A stretch of 64,000 nucleotides of DNA from Mucilaginibacter gossypiicola (GCF_900110105.1 NZ_FOCL01000009.1:124001-188000); one strand, 5' to 3'. Counted from the stretch's first letter, positions 1-9,101 are shown. Numbers and translations: made by a program. The notes: generated by a model from the letters alone, not told the origin.

Positions 1-32
1 ATCGCGAACTTTGCATGGCGGCTCTGTATAGC

Positions 33-62
33 ATGCGATTGCCACGCTATCGCTCGCAATGA
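33..62. repeat. short interspersed repeat
   Basis: Imperfect palindrome of the kind TGCGA...TCGCA around the string CCACGCTATCGCTC. It looks like the short intergenic repeats (variants of CATTGCGAGnnA...GCAATCGC) that recur in genomes of this family. Only one copy is visible here, so the assignment rests on recall of such repeats and not on comparison. Confidence 0.4.
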
Positions 63-100
63 CATGGTTTTTATTTGTTTTTACAGGAAATCTCATTCTT

Positions 101-199
101 GCGCTCGTTTGCAACGAGTGCTTAATATGGTTTGGCGATTGTATCGCCTGTTGCGTTATAAACGCAAACCCAGTTTACGCACTCGTTGCAAACGAGCGC
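101..199. repeat. REPIN-like palindromic doublet
   Basis: Two perfectly inverted 21-bp copies (101-121 and 179-199) with core CTCGTTtgcAACGAG, each itself a palindrome, flank 57 bp that holds two more hairpins: GGCGAT-tgt-ATCGCC at 134-148 and TTGCGTT-ata-AACGCAA at 151-167. This four-hairpin architecture matches the inverted REP doublets (REPINs) mobilised by RAYT transposases. No transposase gene is present in the window, so this would be a non-autonomous copy. Confidence 0.7.
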
Positions 200-402
200 G
201 AGTTCGAAAGCCCATACAACTCACCATTCAATAAAATGTCTTTTAGTACGTTATATGTACAAAAGCAACTAAATAATGTATATTGGGGATTTAACAGGGC
301 CGGATTTAACAATTACCACCAAACATTGTGAGTGCTAAACAGATATATCGGCCACGATACATTACGATTTAACACTTTTTAACATTTAAGAATAGATTTT
401 AG

Positions 403-434
403 TTGGCGAAAAATTGGGCGGGTGTTTAAGTTTG
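403..434 (+). promoter_or_regulatory. promoter of the moxR-bat operon
   Basis: A Bacteroidota-type -7 element TAAGTTTG (427-434) is preceded 21 bp upstream by TTG (403-405), fitting the TTG / TAnnTTTG consensus of the group's primary sigma factor. Transcription would start near 440, about 17 bases before the ATG at 457. It is the only clear promoter before the eight tightly spaced genes that follow. Confidence 0.6.
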
Positions 435-456
435 CCTACCGAAACGAAAAAATTTA

Positions 457-1503
457 ATGGAAGAACAAAATAGCTATACAGGAAATGTCACTTCGGCAGC
501 TCCGACATCGTATTCAACCGATATCAGGGCGCTGAATGAAATGATACAAAGAGAAAGCGCATTTATCGATCTGCTGATCATGGAGATGGATAAAGTGATC
601 GTAGGTCAGCGTTACATGGTTGAGCGCTTGCTGATCGGCTTATTGGCCAATGGTCACATTTTACTGGAAGGCGTACCGGGCCTGGCAAAAACGCTGGCCA
701 TCAATACGCTGTCAAGAGCTATCCAGGCCGATTTTAGCCGGATCCAGTTTACACCGGATTTGCTCCCTGCCGACGTACTGGGTACCATGATCTACAACCA
801 AAAGAAAGAAGAGTTTATTGTGCGCAAAGGCCCAATCTTCTCAAACTTTGTTTTGGCCGATGAGATCAACCGTGCGCCTGCCAAAGTGCAAAGTGCATTG
901 CTTGAGGCCATGCAGGAGCGCCAGGTAACTATTGGCGATACCACCTACAAACTGCCCGATCCATTCCTGGTATTGGCAACCCAAAACCCGATTGAGCAGG
1001 AAGGTACCTATCCCCTGCCCGAAGCACAGGTAGATCGTTTTATGCTGAAAGTAGTGATCAAGTATCCTAACAAAGAGGATGAGAAAAAGATCATGCGGGC
1101 TAACATTTCGCCTTCAGGCATGAATAAGCCAAACGCCATTATCAAGCCCGAAGAGATCATCAAAGCCCGCAAAATAGTACGCGAGGTTTATATGGACGAA
1201 AAGATCGAGCAATATATCATCGATATTGTTTTCGCTACTCGTTTCCCTGATCAGTTTAAGCTTGCCAAATATAAAACGCTGATTACCTTTGGTGCATCGC
1301 CAAGGGCAAGTATCAGTTTGGCTTTGGCAGCAAAAGCATATGCCTTTATTAAGCGCCGCGGCTATGTGATCCCTGAGGATGTGCGTGCTGTTTGCCATGA
1401 CGTGTTAAGGCATCGCGTTGGCTTAAGCTATGAGGCCGAAGCAGAAAACATCACCAGCGAGGATATCATTACAGCGATCCTGAACGCGGTTGAGGTACCG
1501 TAA
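457..1503 (+). CDS. MoxR family AAA+ ATPase
   Basis: AAA+ ATPase of the MoxR family, thought to act as a chaperone that remodels von Willebrand factor A (VWA) proteins encoded beside it. Visible motifs are a Walker A variant EGVPGLAKT (residues 71-79), Walker B FVLADEIN (131-138), sensor ATQNP (174-178) and the MoxR signature TYPLPEAQVDRF just after it. The C-terminal lid domain carries GASPRAS. At 348 residues it has the family's usual length, with a 20-30 residue Ser/Thr-rich N-terminal extension. It is the first gene of an operon that continues with a DUF58 protein and BatA-BatE, the classical partner set in Bacteroidota. The start is the first ATG after the promoter; the specific substrate is inferred from context. 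Confidence 0.95.
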   Translation: MEEQNSYTGNVTSAAPTSYSTDIRALNEMIQRESAFIDLLIMEMDKVIVGQRYMVERLLIGLLANGHILLEGVPGLAKTLAINTLSRAIQADFSRIQFTPDLLPADVLGTMIYNQKKEEFIVRKGPIFSNFVLADEINRAPAKVQSALLEAMQERQVTIGDTTYKLPDPFLVLATQNPIEQEGTYPLPEAQVDRFMLKVVIKYPNKEDEKKIMRANISPSGMNKPNAIIKPEEIIKARKIVREVYMDEKIEQYIIDIVFATRFPDQFKLAKYKTLITFGASPRASISLALAAKAYAFIKRRGYVIPEDVRAVCHDVLRHRVGLSYEAEAENITSEDIITAILNAVEVP

Positions 1504-1603
1504 ACCTCACCCCCTGCCCACTCCTTTGGAGAGGGAGATAAAATGTAAAATTGTTAATTAAAAGGCTTTTAAAGTCCTCCCCCTCGGGGAGGATTTAGGA
1601 GGG
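1504..1603. repeat. intergenic repeat inside the operon
   Basis: The 104-base gap between moxR and the DUF58 gene is filled by C-rich and G-rich blocks: CCTCACCCCC with a CTCC-tttGGAG type hairpin, then a perfect hairpin TCCTCCCC-ctc-GGGGAGGA (1575-1593), followed by AGGAGGGGT. Such pairs are common dispersed repeats in this family. The last G-rich part lies where a ribosome binding site for the ATG at 1608 is expected. The hairpin lacks a T-run, so it is not a typical terminator. Confidence 0.55.
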
Positions 1604-1607
1604 GTAC

Positions 1608-2489
1608 ATGGCTAAAGACACCAAGGATCTGCTAAAAAAGGTAAGGAAGATAGAGATCAAAACCCGTGGCTTAAGTAACCACTTATTTTCGGGCGAGTAT
1701 CATTCTGCTTTCAAGGGCCGGGGTATGGCCTTTAGCGAGGTTCGCGAATACCAGGTTGGCGACGAGATCCGCACTATCGACTGGAATGTAACGGCCCGCT
1801 TCAACGCACCTTACGTAAAAGTATTTGAAGAAGAGCGCGAGCTTACTGTAATGGTGCTCATGGACGTGAGCGGATCGGAAAACTTCGGCACACAGAACCA
1901 ACAAAAGCAGGACCTGGCAACCGAACTCTGCGCGGTACTGGCATTTTCGGCCATACAGAACAATGACAAGGTAGGCATCATATTTTTCAGCGATAAGATC
2001 GAGAAATTTATCCCGCCTAAAAAAGGCCGCAGCCATATCCTGATGATCATCCGTGAATTGATCGCTTTCCAGCCCGAAAACAAGGGTACCAACGTGGCCG
2101 AAGCGCTGAAATATTTCACAAGCGTTATCAAAAAGAAATGTACAGCCTTTGTGATCTCTGATTTTATTACGCCCGAGTTTGAAAACGAGCTTAAGATCGC
2201 CAATAAAAAGCACGATATCATTGCCTTAAAACTGTATGATAAACACGAGGAAGAGTTTCCTAACCTGGGCCTCATCCCTGTTAAGGACGAAGAAAGCGGG
2301 CAAATTATGTGGGTAAATACTGGCGATAAAGCCGTTCGCGACGCTTTTAAATGGGATGCCGTGAAACGCAACGCCGCCCTGCAGGATACTTTTAAACGCT
2401 CGGGGGTTGATTATACTACCATTGGCACACATGAATCATACGTTAAACCATTAATGACATTATTTAAAAAGCGGGAAGGCAGGCGGTAA
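1608..2489 (+). CDS. DUF58 domain protein (VWA-like)
   Basis: Cytoplasmic DUF58 protein with a VWA-like fold, the usual immediate partner of MoxR ATPases. The DUF58 signature GDEIRTIDWNVTAR is at residues 51-64 and a MIDAS-like DVSGS at 86-90; a second metal-site region GTNVAEAL and VISDF follow. Length (293 aa) is typical and there is no signal peptide or membrane segment. It lies 104 bases after moxR across a repeat and 5 bases before the next gene, so cotranscription is likely. The family is believed to assemble or modify envelope proteins together with MoxR; its exact role in aerotolerance is not established. Confidence 0.92.
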   Translation: MAKDTKDLLKKVRKIEIKTRGLSNHLFSGEYHSAFKGRGMAFSEVREYQVGDEIRTIDWNVTARFNAPYVKVFEEERELTVMVLMDVSGSENFGTQNQQKQDLATELCAVLAFSAIQNNDKVGIIFFSDKIEKFIPPKKGRSHILMIIRELIAFQPENKGTNVAEALKYFTSVIKKKCTAFVISDFITPEFENELKIANKKHDIIALKLYDKHEEEFPNLGLIPVKDEESGQIMWVNTGDKAVRDAFKWDAVKRNAALQDTFKRSGVDYTTIGTHESYVKPLMTLFKKREGRR

Positions 2490-2494
2490 AATAT

Positions 2495-3463
2495 ATGAAC
2501 AGGTACATCAAATACACCCTGGCTATGTTGGTATTACTTGCAGGCTTTTACCAAACAGGCAGGGCGCAAAACTTTGGGGCTAAGGCCACGCTGGATAAAA
2601 AATCTATCCTCATAGGCGAGCAAACACAGCTCAATTTAAGCATCCGTTTTCACGCTAAGGATAGCATCGGGTTTCCTAAACTGGCCGACAGTATAGGCAA
2701 AATTCAGCTCATTAAATTTAAAGCCGATACAGCTTTTGACCCGGGCGATAAATCCATCAAAACCATAACCAGGCATTATACCATTACTGCTTTCGACAGC
2801 GGTACTTATGTAATCCCGTCATATGTATTTAAATCGCCGGTAGGTGACTTACCAACCGATACATTAAATCTTGATGTGAGAACAGTTGCGGTTGATACAA
2901 CTAAGGCCTTTTATGATATTAAGCAGCCGCTTGTTATTAACTATACGTTTTGGGATTGGCTGCGCGACAACTGGAAATTAACTTTAGGTATACTAGCTGG
3001 CCTCATTATTGGCGGCGGCGCAGTATTTTATCTGCTCAGACGGCCTAAAAAAGAAGTTGTGGTTGAAGAGGTTAAGCCCGATATTCCGCTGCATATCCAG
3101 GCACTTCAAAAGCTTGATGAGATCAAAAACAAACAGCTTTGGCAGCACGACCAGGTTAAGCAATATTATATTGAGCTGAGCGATGTGGTACGCGAGTACC
3201 TCGAAAAAAGGTACACTATACAAGCCCTCGAACAAACATCCGAAGAAATTTTTGCCAGCCTAAGGCATATGGACATAGCCAGCGAAGACAGGAACCTGCT
3301 AAGACAATTACTTGTGCTATCGGACATGGTGAAATTTGCCAAGGAAAAACCTGCGGCCAATGAAAATGAAAAGAGCATGGAAAACGCCGTTACTTTTATT
3401 AAAGATACGCAGCCCCATGCCAAACCAGCCGGTGTAGATGTGAAGGGAGATGAGGCAAAATGA
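2495..3463 (+). CDS. membrane-anchored BatD-like protein
   Basis: 322-residue envelope protein encoded between the DUF58 and batA genes. It has a signal peptide (about residues 1-24), a periplasmic beta-rich segment of about 130 residues resembling the first Ig-like unit of BatD, one transmembrane helix (about 161-180) and a cytoplasmic tail of about 140 helical residues containing VVREYLEKRY, which resembles the cytoplasmic tail of BatD. The stop overlaps the batA start (ATGA), indicating translational coupling. It probably serves as a second, short BatD-type scaffold; this is inferred from architecture and position, without a named family that I can confirm. Confidence 0.8.
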   Translation: MNRYIKYTLAMLVLLAGFYQTGRAQNFGAKATLDKKSILIGEQTQLNLSIRFHAKDSIGFPKLADSIGKIQLIKFKADTAFDPGDKSIKTITRHYTITAFDSGTYVIPSYVFKSPVGDLPTDTLNLDVRTVAVDTTKAFYDIKQPLVINYTFWDWLRDNWKLTLGILAGLIIGGGAVFYLLRRPKKEVVVEEVKPDIPLHIQALQKLDEIKNKQLWQHDQVKQYYIELSDVVREYLEKRYTIQALEQTSEEIFASLRHMDIASEDRNLLRQLLVLSDMVKFAKEKPAANENEKSMENAVTFIKDTQPHAKPAGVDVKGDEAK

Positions 3464-4464
3464 TCTGGTTTAAAGGAATAGAATTTGCACATCCGGGCTT
3501 TTTCTGGCTGCTGATCAGCATTCCGCTTATGGTGGGCTGGTACATCTGGAAGCAAAAGCAACTGCAGGGTAACCTGGCCATGCCTACCGTAAGGGGCTTT
3601 GCCATGATCACCAAAAGCATGCTGCCCCGTTTCAGGCATTTGAGCATCATATTACGTTCGCTGGCCATGGCCGCGCTTATTGTTGCGCTGGCAAGGCCTC
3701 AATCGTCATTAAGCTGGCAGGACACCACCACCGAAGGTATCGATATTGTTATTGCATCAGATATCTCTGGCAGTATGCTCGCCGAAGATTTCAAACCTAA
3801 CAGGCTTGAAGCAGGCAAAAACATAGCCATTGATTTTATCCAGAACCGCCCTAACGACAGGATTGGCCTGGTAGTTTTCAGTGGTGAAAGCTTTACGCAA
3901 TGTCCGCTTACTATTGATCACTCAGTATTGGTAAACCTTTATGCCGATATCAAAAACGGGATGATTGAAGATGGTACCGCCATTGGTATGGGTTTGGCCA
4001 CAGCCGTAAACCGGCTAAAAGACAGTGAAGCCAAAAGTAAAGTAGTGATCCTGCTTACAGATGGTTCAAACAACTCGGGCTCTATCCCCCCGGTTACTGC
4101 TGCCGAAATTGCCAAACAGTTTGGTGTAAGGGTATATACGGTAGGTATAGGTACTAACGGCTATGCTCCCTACCCTGTTCAAACCCCAATGGGCGTGCAA
4201 TACCAGCGTATGAAAGTTGATATTGACGAAGGTACGCTGAACAAAATTGCAACCATTACCGGCGGCAGGTACTTCAGGGCTACCAACAACAGTGCGCTGA
4301 AGGATATTTACGAACAAATTGACAAACTGGAAAAAGCCAAGATTGACGTTACCCAGTACCGCAAAAAAACCGAGCGCTTTTTACCGTTCGCCATTATTGC
4401 GCTGGCACTTTTATCGTTGGAATTTTTAACAAGACACACCCTGCTTAAGGGAGCTATAACATAA
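3460..4464 (+). CDS. batA: BatA, VWA domain membrane protein
   Basis: Bacteroides-aerotolerance-type protein: two N-terminal membrane helices (about 12-30 and 60-78), a VWA domain with MIDAS motif DISGS (101-105), the second site residue in DGTAIG, and LLTDG, then a C-terminal helix near 309-325. This fold faces the periplasm or cytoplasmic face as a metal-dependent protein-binding module. It overlaps the upstream gene by 4 bases and is followed 4 bases later by batB, with which it is paralogous. It likely forms a complex with BatB, BatC and BatD that MoxR acts on. Confidence 0.93.
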   Translation: MIWFKGIEFAHPGFFWLLISIPLMVGWYIWKQKQLQGNLAMPTVRGFAMITKSMLPRFRHLSIILRSLAMAALIVALARPQSSLSWQDTTTEGIDIVIASDISGSMLAEDFKPNRLEAGKNIAIDFIQNRPNDRIGLVVFSGESFTQCPLTIDHSVLVNLYADIKNGMIEDGTAIGMGLATAVNRLKDSEAKSKVVILLTDGSNNSGSIPPVTAAEIAKQFGVRVYTVGIGTNGYAPYPVQTPMGVQYQRMKVDIDEGTLNKIATITGGRYFRATNNSALKDIYEQIDKLEKAKIDVTQYRKKTERFLPFAIIALALLSLEFLTRHTLLKGAIT

Positions 4465-4468
4465 CAGC

Positions 4469-5509
4469 ATGCTACGTTTTGCAAATACAGAATTTTTATG
4501 GGGATTGCTTGCTATTCCGCTGCTGCTCTTTATTTTTTTGAGGGTAAACTGGTGGAAACGTAAGGCAATTGCCTCGTTGGGTAACAAGGAAGTGGTGATG
4601 CAGCTGATGCCGCAGGTATCCTTTTCACGTCCCTGGATCAAGTTTATCTTTTTCATTTTAGCCTATACCCTTGTTATTATTGGCATTGCCGATCCGCAGT
4701 TGGGCTCCAAAACCGAAGAGGTAAAACGCAAAGGTGCCGACCTGATGATCCTGCTCGACGTTTCAAACAGTATGCTGGCTCAGGATTTAGCCCCCAACCG
4801 GCTGGAAAATGCCAAACGTGCATTATCACAATTGATTGATAAACTGCACGACGACCGTATCGGCATCGTGGTATTTGCGGGGCAGGCCTATGTACAGCTC
4901 CCGGTGACTACCGATTACGCAGCGGCCAAACTATTCCTTAATACCATTAATACCGAAATGGTGCCCACACAGGGTACTGCCATTGGCGCGGCAATTAATT
5001 TAGGGATGCAGTCGTTTGATTTTAAGAACGGCACCGGTAAATCCATGATCATTATTACCGATGGTGAAAATCATGAGGATGATGCTGTATCGGCAGCCAA
5101 AGCGGCTTTAGCCAGAAACGTTACCGTGAATGTAGTTGGTGTAGGTTCGGAAGAAGGCGCTCCGGTTCCCATTTATCAGGGGGGCAAACAAGTTGGGTTT
5201 CACAATGACAGCACGGGGCATCCCGTAGTTAGCAAGCTGAACGAGCAAATGGGCAAAGAAATTGCCGACGCCGGCAAAGGCGTTTACGTGCGCGCAAACA
5301 ATGCCAACAGCGGTCTTAACATTGTAATGGACGAGATAGCCAAAGTGCAGCGCAAAATGACCGACACCAAACAGTTTAAGGATTTTGAAGACAGGTTCCA
5401 GTTTTTCCTGGCCATTGCCTTTGTGCTATTACTGGCCGAGTTCTTTATCTCCATCCGTAAAAACATGCGCCTGAGCAAGATCAAATTATTTGAAGTAAAA
5501 AACACATGA
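4469..5509 (+). CDS. batB: BatB, VWA domain membrane protein
   Basis: Second VWA membrane protein of the operon (346 aa). Two N-terminal helices (about 8-25 and 57-75), a MIDAS motif DVSNS (97-101), TQGTAIG and IIITDGE, and a C-terminal helix (about 309-326) match the BatB architecture. Compared with BatA the MIDAS reads DVSNS instead of DISGS, which still keeps the D-x-S-x-S pattern. Its stop codon overlaps the start of batC (ATGA). Expected partner of BatA in the inner membrane. Confidence 0.93.
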   Translation: MLRFANTEFLWGLLAIPLLLFIFLRVNWWKRKAIASLGNKEVVMQLMPQVSFSRPWIKFIFFILAYTLVIIGIADPQLGSKTEEVKRKGADLMILLDVSNSMLAQDLAPNRLENAKRALSQLIDKLHDDRIGIVVFAGQAYVQLPVTTDYAAAKLFLNTINTEMVPTQGTAIGAAINLGMQSFDFKNGTGKSMIIITDGENHEDDAVSAAKAALARNVTVNVVGVGSEEGAPVPIYQGGKQVGFHNDSTGHPVVSKLNEQMGKEIADAGKGVYVRANNANSGLNIVMDEIAKVQRKMTDTKQFKDFEDRFQFFLAIAFVLLLAEFFISIRKNMRLSKIKLFEVKNT

Positions 5510-6264
5510 AGCAATATATCATAGCCATTTTATTAGTGCTGCAGGCTTCATTTCTTTTTGCCCAGCAGGAAAGAAAATACCTGAGACAGGGTGACGAACT
5601 CTATCAGCAAAAAAAGTATAAAGAAGCCGAAGCTGCATACCGCCAGGCCATGAGCAAAAAAGCCAAAACCCTTGAGGGTAACTTTAACCTTGGCGACGCC
5701 ATGTTTAAGCAGAAAAAATATGATGATGCGGCAGCACAATTCAACAAACTGGCAACTGCGTCCATCGATAAAAATGTAAAAGCAGGGGCTTATCACAATA
5801 TCGGCAACTCCTTTTTAACCCAAAAAAAATACCAGGAAAGTATTGATGCTTATAAAAAATCGCTGGTTAATAATCCTAAAGATGAGGAAACCCGTTATAA
5901 CCTTGCTTATGCCCAAAAAATGCTAAAAAACCAGCAAGACAAGAATAAAGGCGGCGGCGGGGGTGGCGGCAACAATAAGGATAAAAACAAGGATAAGAAC
6001 AAAGACAACAAGGACAAGGATAAAAACAAGCAGGATCAGGACAAGAAAGATCAGGATAAAAACAAGCAGGACCAGGACAAAAAAGATCAGGATAAGCAAA
6101 ACCAGGATCAAAAAAATCAACAGGGACAGCAGCCTAACCAGTTATCAAAAGATGATGCCCAGCGTATGCTTGATGCCCTTAACAATGATGAAAAGCAAAC
6201 CCAGGATAAGCTTAAGAATAAAAAATTAAAAGGTGCTAAGGTGCCCATTTCAAAAGATTGGTAA
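5506..6264 (+). CDS. batC: BatC, TPR protein with charged tail
   Basis: 252-residue exported TPR protein. A signal peptide (1-19) precedes about three TPR units (about 27-135; motifs such as GDELYQQKKYKEAEAAYRQA and AYHNIGNSFLTQKKYQES). After a poly-glycine stretch, residues about 145-215 form a low-complexity Lys/Asp/Gln/Asn tract made of short repeats (DKNK, QDQDKK), encoded by tandem AAGGATAAAAAC-like units between 5980 and 6120. It overlaps batB by 4 bases. In the Bat system BatC is proposed to bind BatB; the disordered tail could vary in length between strains. Confidence 0.9.
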   Translation: MKQYIIAILLVLQASFLFAQQERKYLRQGDELYQQKKYKEAEAAYRQAMSKKAKTLEGNFNLGDAMFKQKKYDDAAAQFNKLATASIDKNVKAGAYHNIGNSFLTQKKYQESIDAYKKSLVNNPKDEETRYNLAYAQKMLKNQQDKNKGGGGGGGNNKDKNKDKNKDNKDKDKNKQDQDKKDQDKNKQDQDKKDQDKQNQDQKNQQGQQPNQLSKDDAQRMLDALNNDEKQTQDKLKNKKLKGAKVPISKDW

Positions 6265-6288
6265 ATCTTTGTTGTTTTGTAGATACTA

Positions 6289-8106
6289 ATGAAAATTAAA
6301 CTTTCCATATTAACGCTGTTGCTGTGTTGCTCAAGCCTGGTTTTTGCTCAGGTAAAGTTTACGGCATCGGTAAATAAAACTACCATAGGCACAGGCGAGG
6401 TTCTTGAGGTTACCTTCTCCATCAATGCCAACGGCGAACGTTTTGCGCCGCCCGCTTTTGGCGGCTTCCAGGTAGTTGGCGGCCCCAATGTATCCAACAG
6501 TATATCCATGATCAATGGGGTTACTTCGGCAAGCATAGCATACGGATATGATCTTGTACCAACCAAAGAAGGTGAAATAACCATTGGCCCTGCTACTATT
6601 GTGGCTGGAGGGCGGCCTTACAGCACTGCCCCGATAAAAATTAAAGTAGTAAAAGGCCAGGGCGGGCAGGCAAGCCAGCAAGCCCAGCAGCAAGGCAGCA
6701 ATGGGCCAGATAGCCGCAACATTCAAAAAGGGCGTGTAAGCGATATTTCCAAATCATTGTTTTTACGTGCGGAGGTCGATAAAACAACGGCCTATATGGG
6801 TCAGCAGATCATGATGAACCTGCGCCTTTACACCCGGGTTAACATCGCCAACGGCGAACCTGAAAAAATCCCCGATCTTAACGGATTTTACAGCCAGGAA
6901 ATCAAAAACAACAATCCAAATGCCCAATGGCGCACCGAGATTTTAAATGGTGTACGGTACAACGTAACCGATATTAAACAAACGGTGCTATTCCCCGAGC
7001 ATGAGGGTAATATCACCATTGAGCCTTCTATCATGAACTTTATAGTAAGGCAGCAGGCTGCTTCATCATCAGGCGATCCCTTCGATGCATTCTTTGGCGG
7101 ATATGAGGACGTGAAGTACAAGATTAAAAGCGCGCCTGTTGTTATCCACGTAAAACCATTGCCACTGGCAGGCAAGCCTGCCGAGTTTACCGGCGCTGTG
7201 GGTAAATTTAATATCGAGGCTTCGCTTGATAAAAACGATGTTAAGGCTAATGATGCCATCAACTTCCAGGTAAAAGTAAGCGGTGCAGGAAACCTGAAAT
7301 TATTAAAACCGATAAGTCCAACTTTCCCGGCCGACTTTGAGAAGTACGAGCCAAAGATCACCGATACTATTACCATAAACGCCAGCGGGGCATCAGGCAA
7401 CAGGAAATACACCTATCTGCTGATCCCAAGGCACCAGGGCGATTTTACTATCGACCCGGTTAAGTTCGCATACTTTAACCCGGCCACGGGCAGGTACGTT
7501 TCATTAAGCACACCGGCATTCCATGTCAAGGTTGCTAAAGGTACCGGCGATGGCAGTAATGTTACCGCATTTTCAAACGCGGGCAAGCAGGATGTTAAGG
7601 TACTGAGCAATGATATCCGCTATATAAAAACCGGCAGCGAGCTAAACGAAGTAGGCAGCGATTTTTACGGTTCAGGATTATATTATTTCCTGCTGATCTT
7701 CGGTCCGGCAGGTTTCTTAGGCGCCTTGGTTTACGGCAAATGGCGCGATAAAAACAATGCTGATGTGGTAGGCCTGAAAAGTCGTAAGGCTGGTAAAGTG
7801 GCAGCCAAACATCTGGCCAGTGCCAAATTGCAGTTAAACGATAAAAAAGCATTTTATGAAAACCTGTTCCGTGGTTTATATGGCTATTTAAGTGATAAGC
7901 TTAATATCCCATACTCAGATCTTAATCGTGAAAAGATAGCTTCGGAACTAAAAGCCCGCTCACTTGATGAAAGCCTCATTAATGAGATGCTTGACACGCT
8001 TGACCTTTGCGAAATGGCACGCTATGCCCCTGTTTCGGGTATTACCGAGCAGCAGGTATTTGATAAGGCCCAGAACATGATCAATAACATTGAAAATAAA
8101 ATATAA
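6289..8106 (+). CDS. batD: BatD (oxygen tolerance protein)
   Basis: 605-residue protein with a signal peptide (1-20), a long periplasmic part built of several Ig-like beta units (about 22-450), one membrane helix near 465-483 and a cytoplasmic helical tail of about 110 residues. A linker rich in Gly and Gln (about 120-140) separates the first two units. Length and arrangement fit BatD of the Bat operons. It begins 24 bases after batC and its stop at 8104-8106 is one base from the batE start. The long extracellular region probably contacts envelope partners. Confidence 0.92.
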   Translation: MKIKLSILTLLLCCSSLVFAQVKFTASVNKTTIGTGEVLEVTFSINANGERFAPPAFGGFQVVGGPNVSNSISMINGVTSASIAYGYDLVPTKEGEITIGPATIVAGGRPYSTAPIKIKVVKGQGGQASQQAQQQGSNGPDSRNIQKGRVSDISKSLFLRAEVDKTTAYMGQQIMMNLRLYTRVNIANGEPEKIPDLNGFYSQEIKNNNPNAQWRTEILNGVRYNVTDIKQTVLFPEHEGNITIEPSIMNFIVRQQAASSSGDPFDAFFGGYEDVKYKIKSAPVVIHVKPLPLAGKPAEFTGAVGKFNIEASLDKNDVKANDAINFQVKVSGAGNLKLLKPISPTFPADFEKYEPKITDTITINASGASGNRKYTYLLIPRHQGDFTIDPVKFAYFNPATGRYVSLSTPAFHVKVAKGTGDGSNVTAFSNAGKQDVKVLSNDIRYIKTGSELNEVGSDFYGSGLYYFLLIFGPAGFLGALVYGKWRDKNNADVVGLKSRKAGKVAAKHLASAKLQLNDKKAFYENLFRGLYGYLSDKLNIPYSDLNREKIASELKARSLDESLINEMLDTLDLCEMARYAPVSGITEQQVFDKAQNMINNIENKI

Positions 8107-8107
8107 C

Positions 8108-8869
8108 ATGATGAAGCACATTATATACTTACTGCTTATCATCGTTATGCCGATATATGCATTAGCTAACGATGAAGCTAACATCCTGTTAAAAAAAGGG
8201 AACGACCAATACGCCAAAGGCCAGTATAAGGAAGCCATAACCACATACCAAAAAATTGTAGACGACGGGCACCAGTCGGCATTGGTTTATTATAATTTAG
8301 GCAATGCCTACTTTAAAAATGAAGATGTGCCATCGGCCCTGTTGTATTACGAAAAGGCGCATAAACTTTCGCCGGGTGATGACGATATCAATTTCAATAT
8401 CCAGTTTGCCAATCAAAAAACAACCGATAAGGTAGAGGCCGGTACCGAGTTTTTCATCACCAAATGGTGGCACTCGTTTATTCTTCGCTTTTCGTTAACA
8501 ACTTTGGCGGTGATGACCATCCTGTTCTTTATAGCGGGATGTGCATTGCTGATCGTGTACAGGTTCACTAATTCGGTAAGCATTAAAAAATGGTCGTTTT
8601 ATTCAGCTTTAGTGATCTTGCTTTTCGGTTTTGCAAGCATATTTGTGGCAAGTCGTCAGGATCAGTATTTTGATGCCCATCACGGCGCCATCATCTTCAG
8701 CACATCTGTCAATGTAAAAAGTGCGCCAACGCCCAATGCCAAAAACCTGTTCCTGATCCATGACGGCACCAAGGTTGAGATACTGGAAAATAACAACGAT
8801 TGGATGAAGATCAGGCTTGCCAGCGGCAACGAAGGCTGGATCAATGCTTCGGATGCTAAGGAAATATAG
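8108..8869 (+). CDS. batE: BatE, TPR and SH3 domain protein
   Basis: Last gene of the operon. Signal peptide, two or three TPR units (motif YNLGNAYFKNEDVPSALLYY), two membrane helices in the middle (about 125-150 and 158-176), then a C-terminal bacterial SH3 domain starting near SVNVKSAPTPNAK and ending GNEGWINASDAKEI. The frame is open from an ATG at 8090, but that lies inside batD; I chose the ATG at 8108 directly after the batD stop, where the signal peptide begins. The SH3 part may bind peptidoglycan or a partner protein. Confidence 0.9.
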   Translation: MMKHIIYLLLIIVMPIYALANDEANILLKKGNDQYAKGQYKEAITTYQKIVDDGHQSALVYYNLGNAYFKNEDVPSALLYYEKAHKLSPGDDDINFNIQFANQKTTDKVEAGTEFFITKWWHSFILRFSLTTLAVMTILFFIAGCALLIVYRFTNSVSIKKWSFYSALVILLFGFASIFVASRQDQYFDAHHGAIIFSTSVNVKSAPTPNAKNLFLIHDGTKVEILENNNDWMKIRLASGNEGWINASDAKEI

Positions 8870-8964
8870 TTTTTGAGGCGAGGTGAAAGGATAAAGGTAA
8901 AAGGCGAAAAGTTTTTTTAGCTTAAAGTAGAGCCTATGGCTTTTTCTATTACGCCCCCGCCTGC

Positions 8965-9039
8965 CACTGGTCGAAGTTTAGCGATAGCGTAACTTCGTCC
9001 TAAAACCATGGAAGCATTCTGCTTCCGTAGATTATCAAT
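8965..9039. repeat. 75-bp interspersed repeat, copy A
   Basis: 75 bases that match the copy at 10226-10300 at 69 of 75 positions by eye. It contains two hairpins, GAAGTT...AACTTC and GGAAGCA-ttc-TGCTTCC. About 55 further bases (to about 9095) also show weaker similarity to the sequence after copy C (TTAACnnATTG...GAACCA). It follows the bat operon with no obvious terminator between. Confidence 0.75.
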
Positions 9040-9101
9040 TAACTGAAACTTAACTCATTGGGGCGAAATTGCACTATCACCAAGCCGAACCAACAGAAGA
9101 T

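Noticed and set aside
101..199. CRISPR array
   Set aside because: The repeats are inverted palindromes and only two, with no spacers or cas genes. No CRISPR array was seen anywhere in the window.
59..331. Open frame of 90 codons at the window start
   Set aside because: It runs through the REPIN-like hairpins and the short repeat, which explain the open frame; no protein character.
1683..2213. Long antisense frames opposite the DUF58 gene
   Set aside because: They mirror codon bias of the real gene on the other strand and have no start signals or family match.
5923..6229. Repeat-rich frames overlapping BatC on both strands
   Set aside because: Low-complexity shadows of the Lys/Asp tandem codons.
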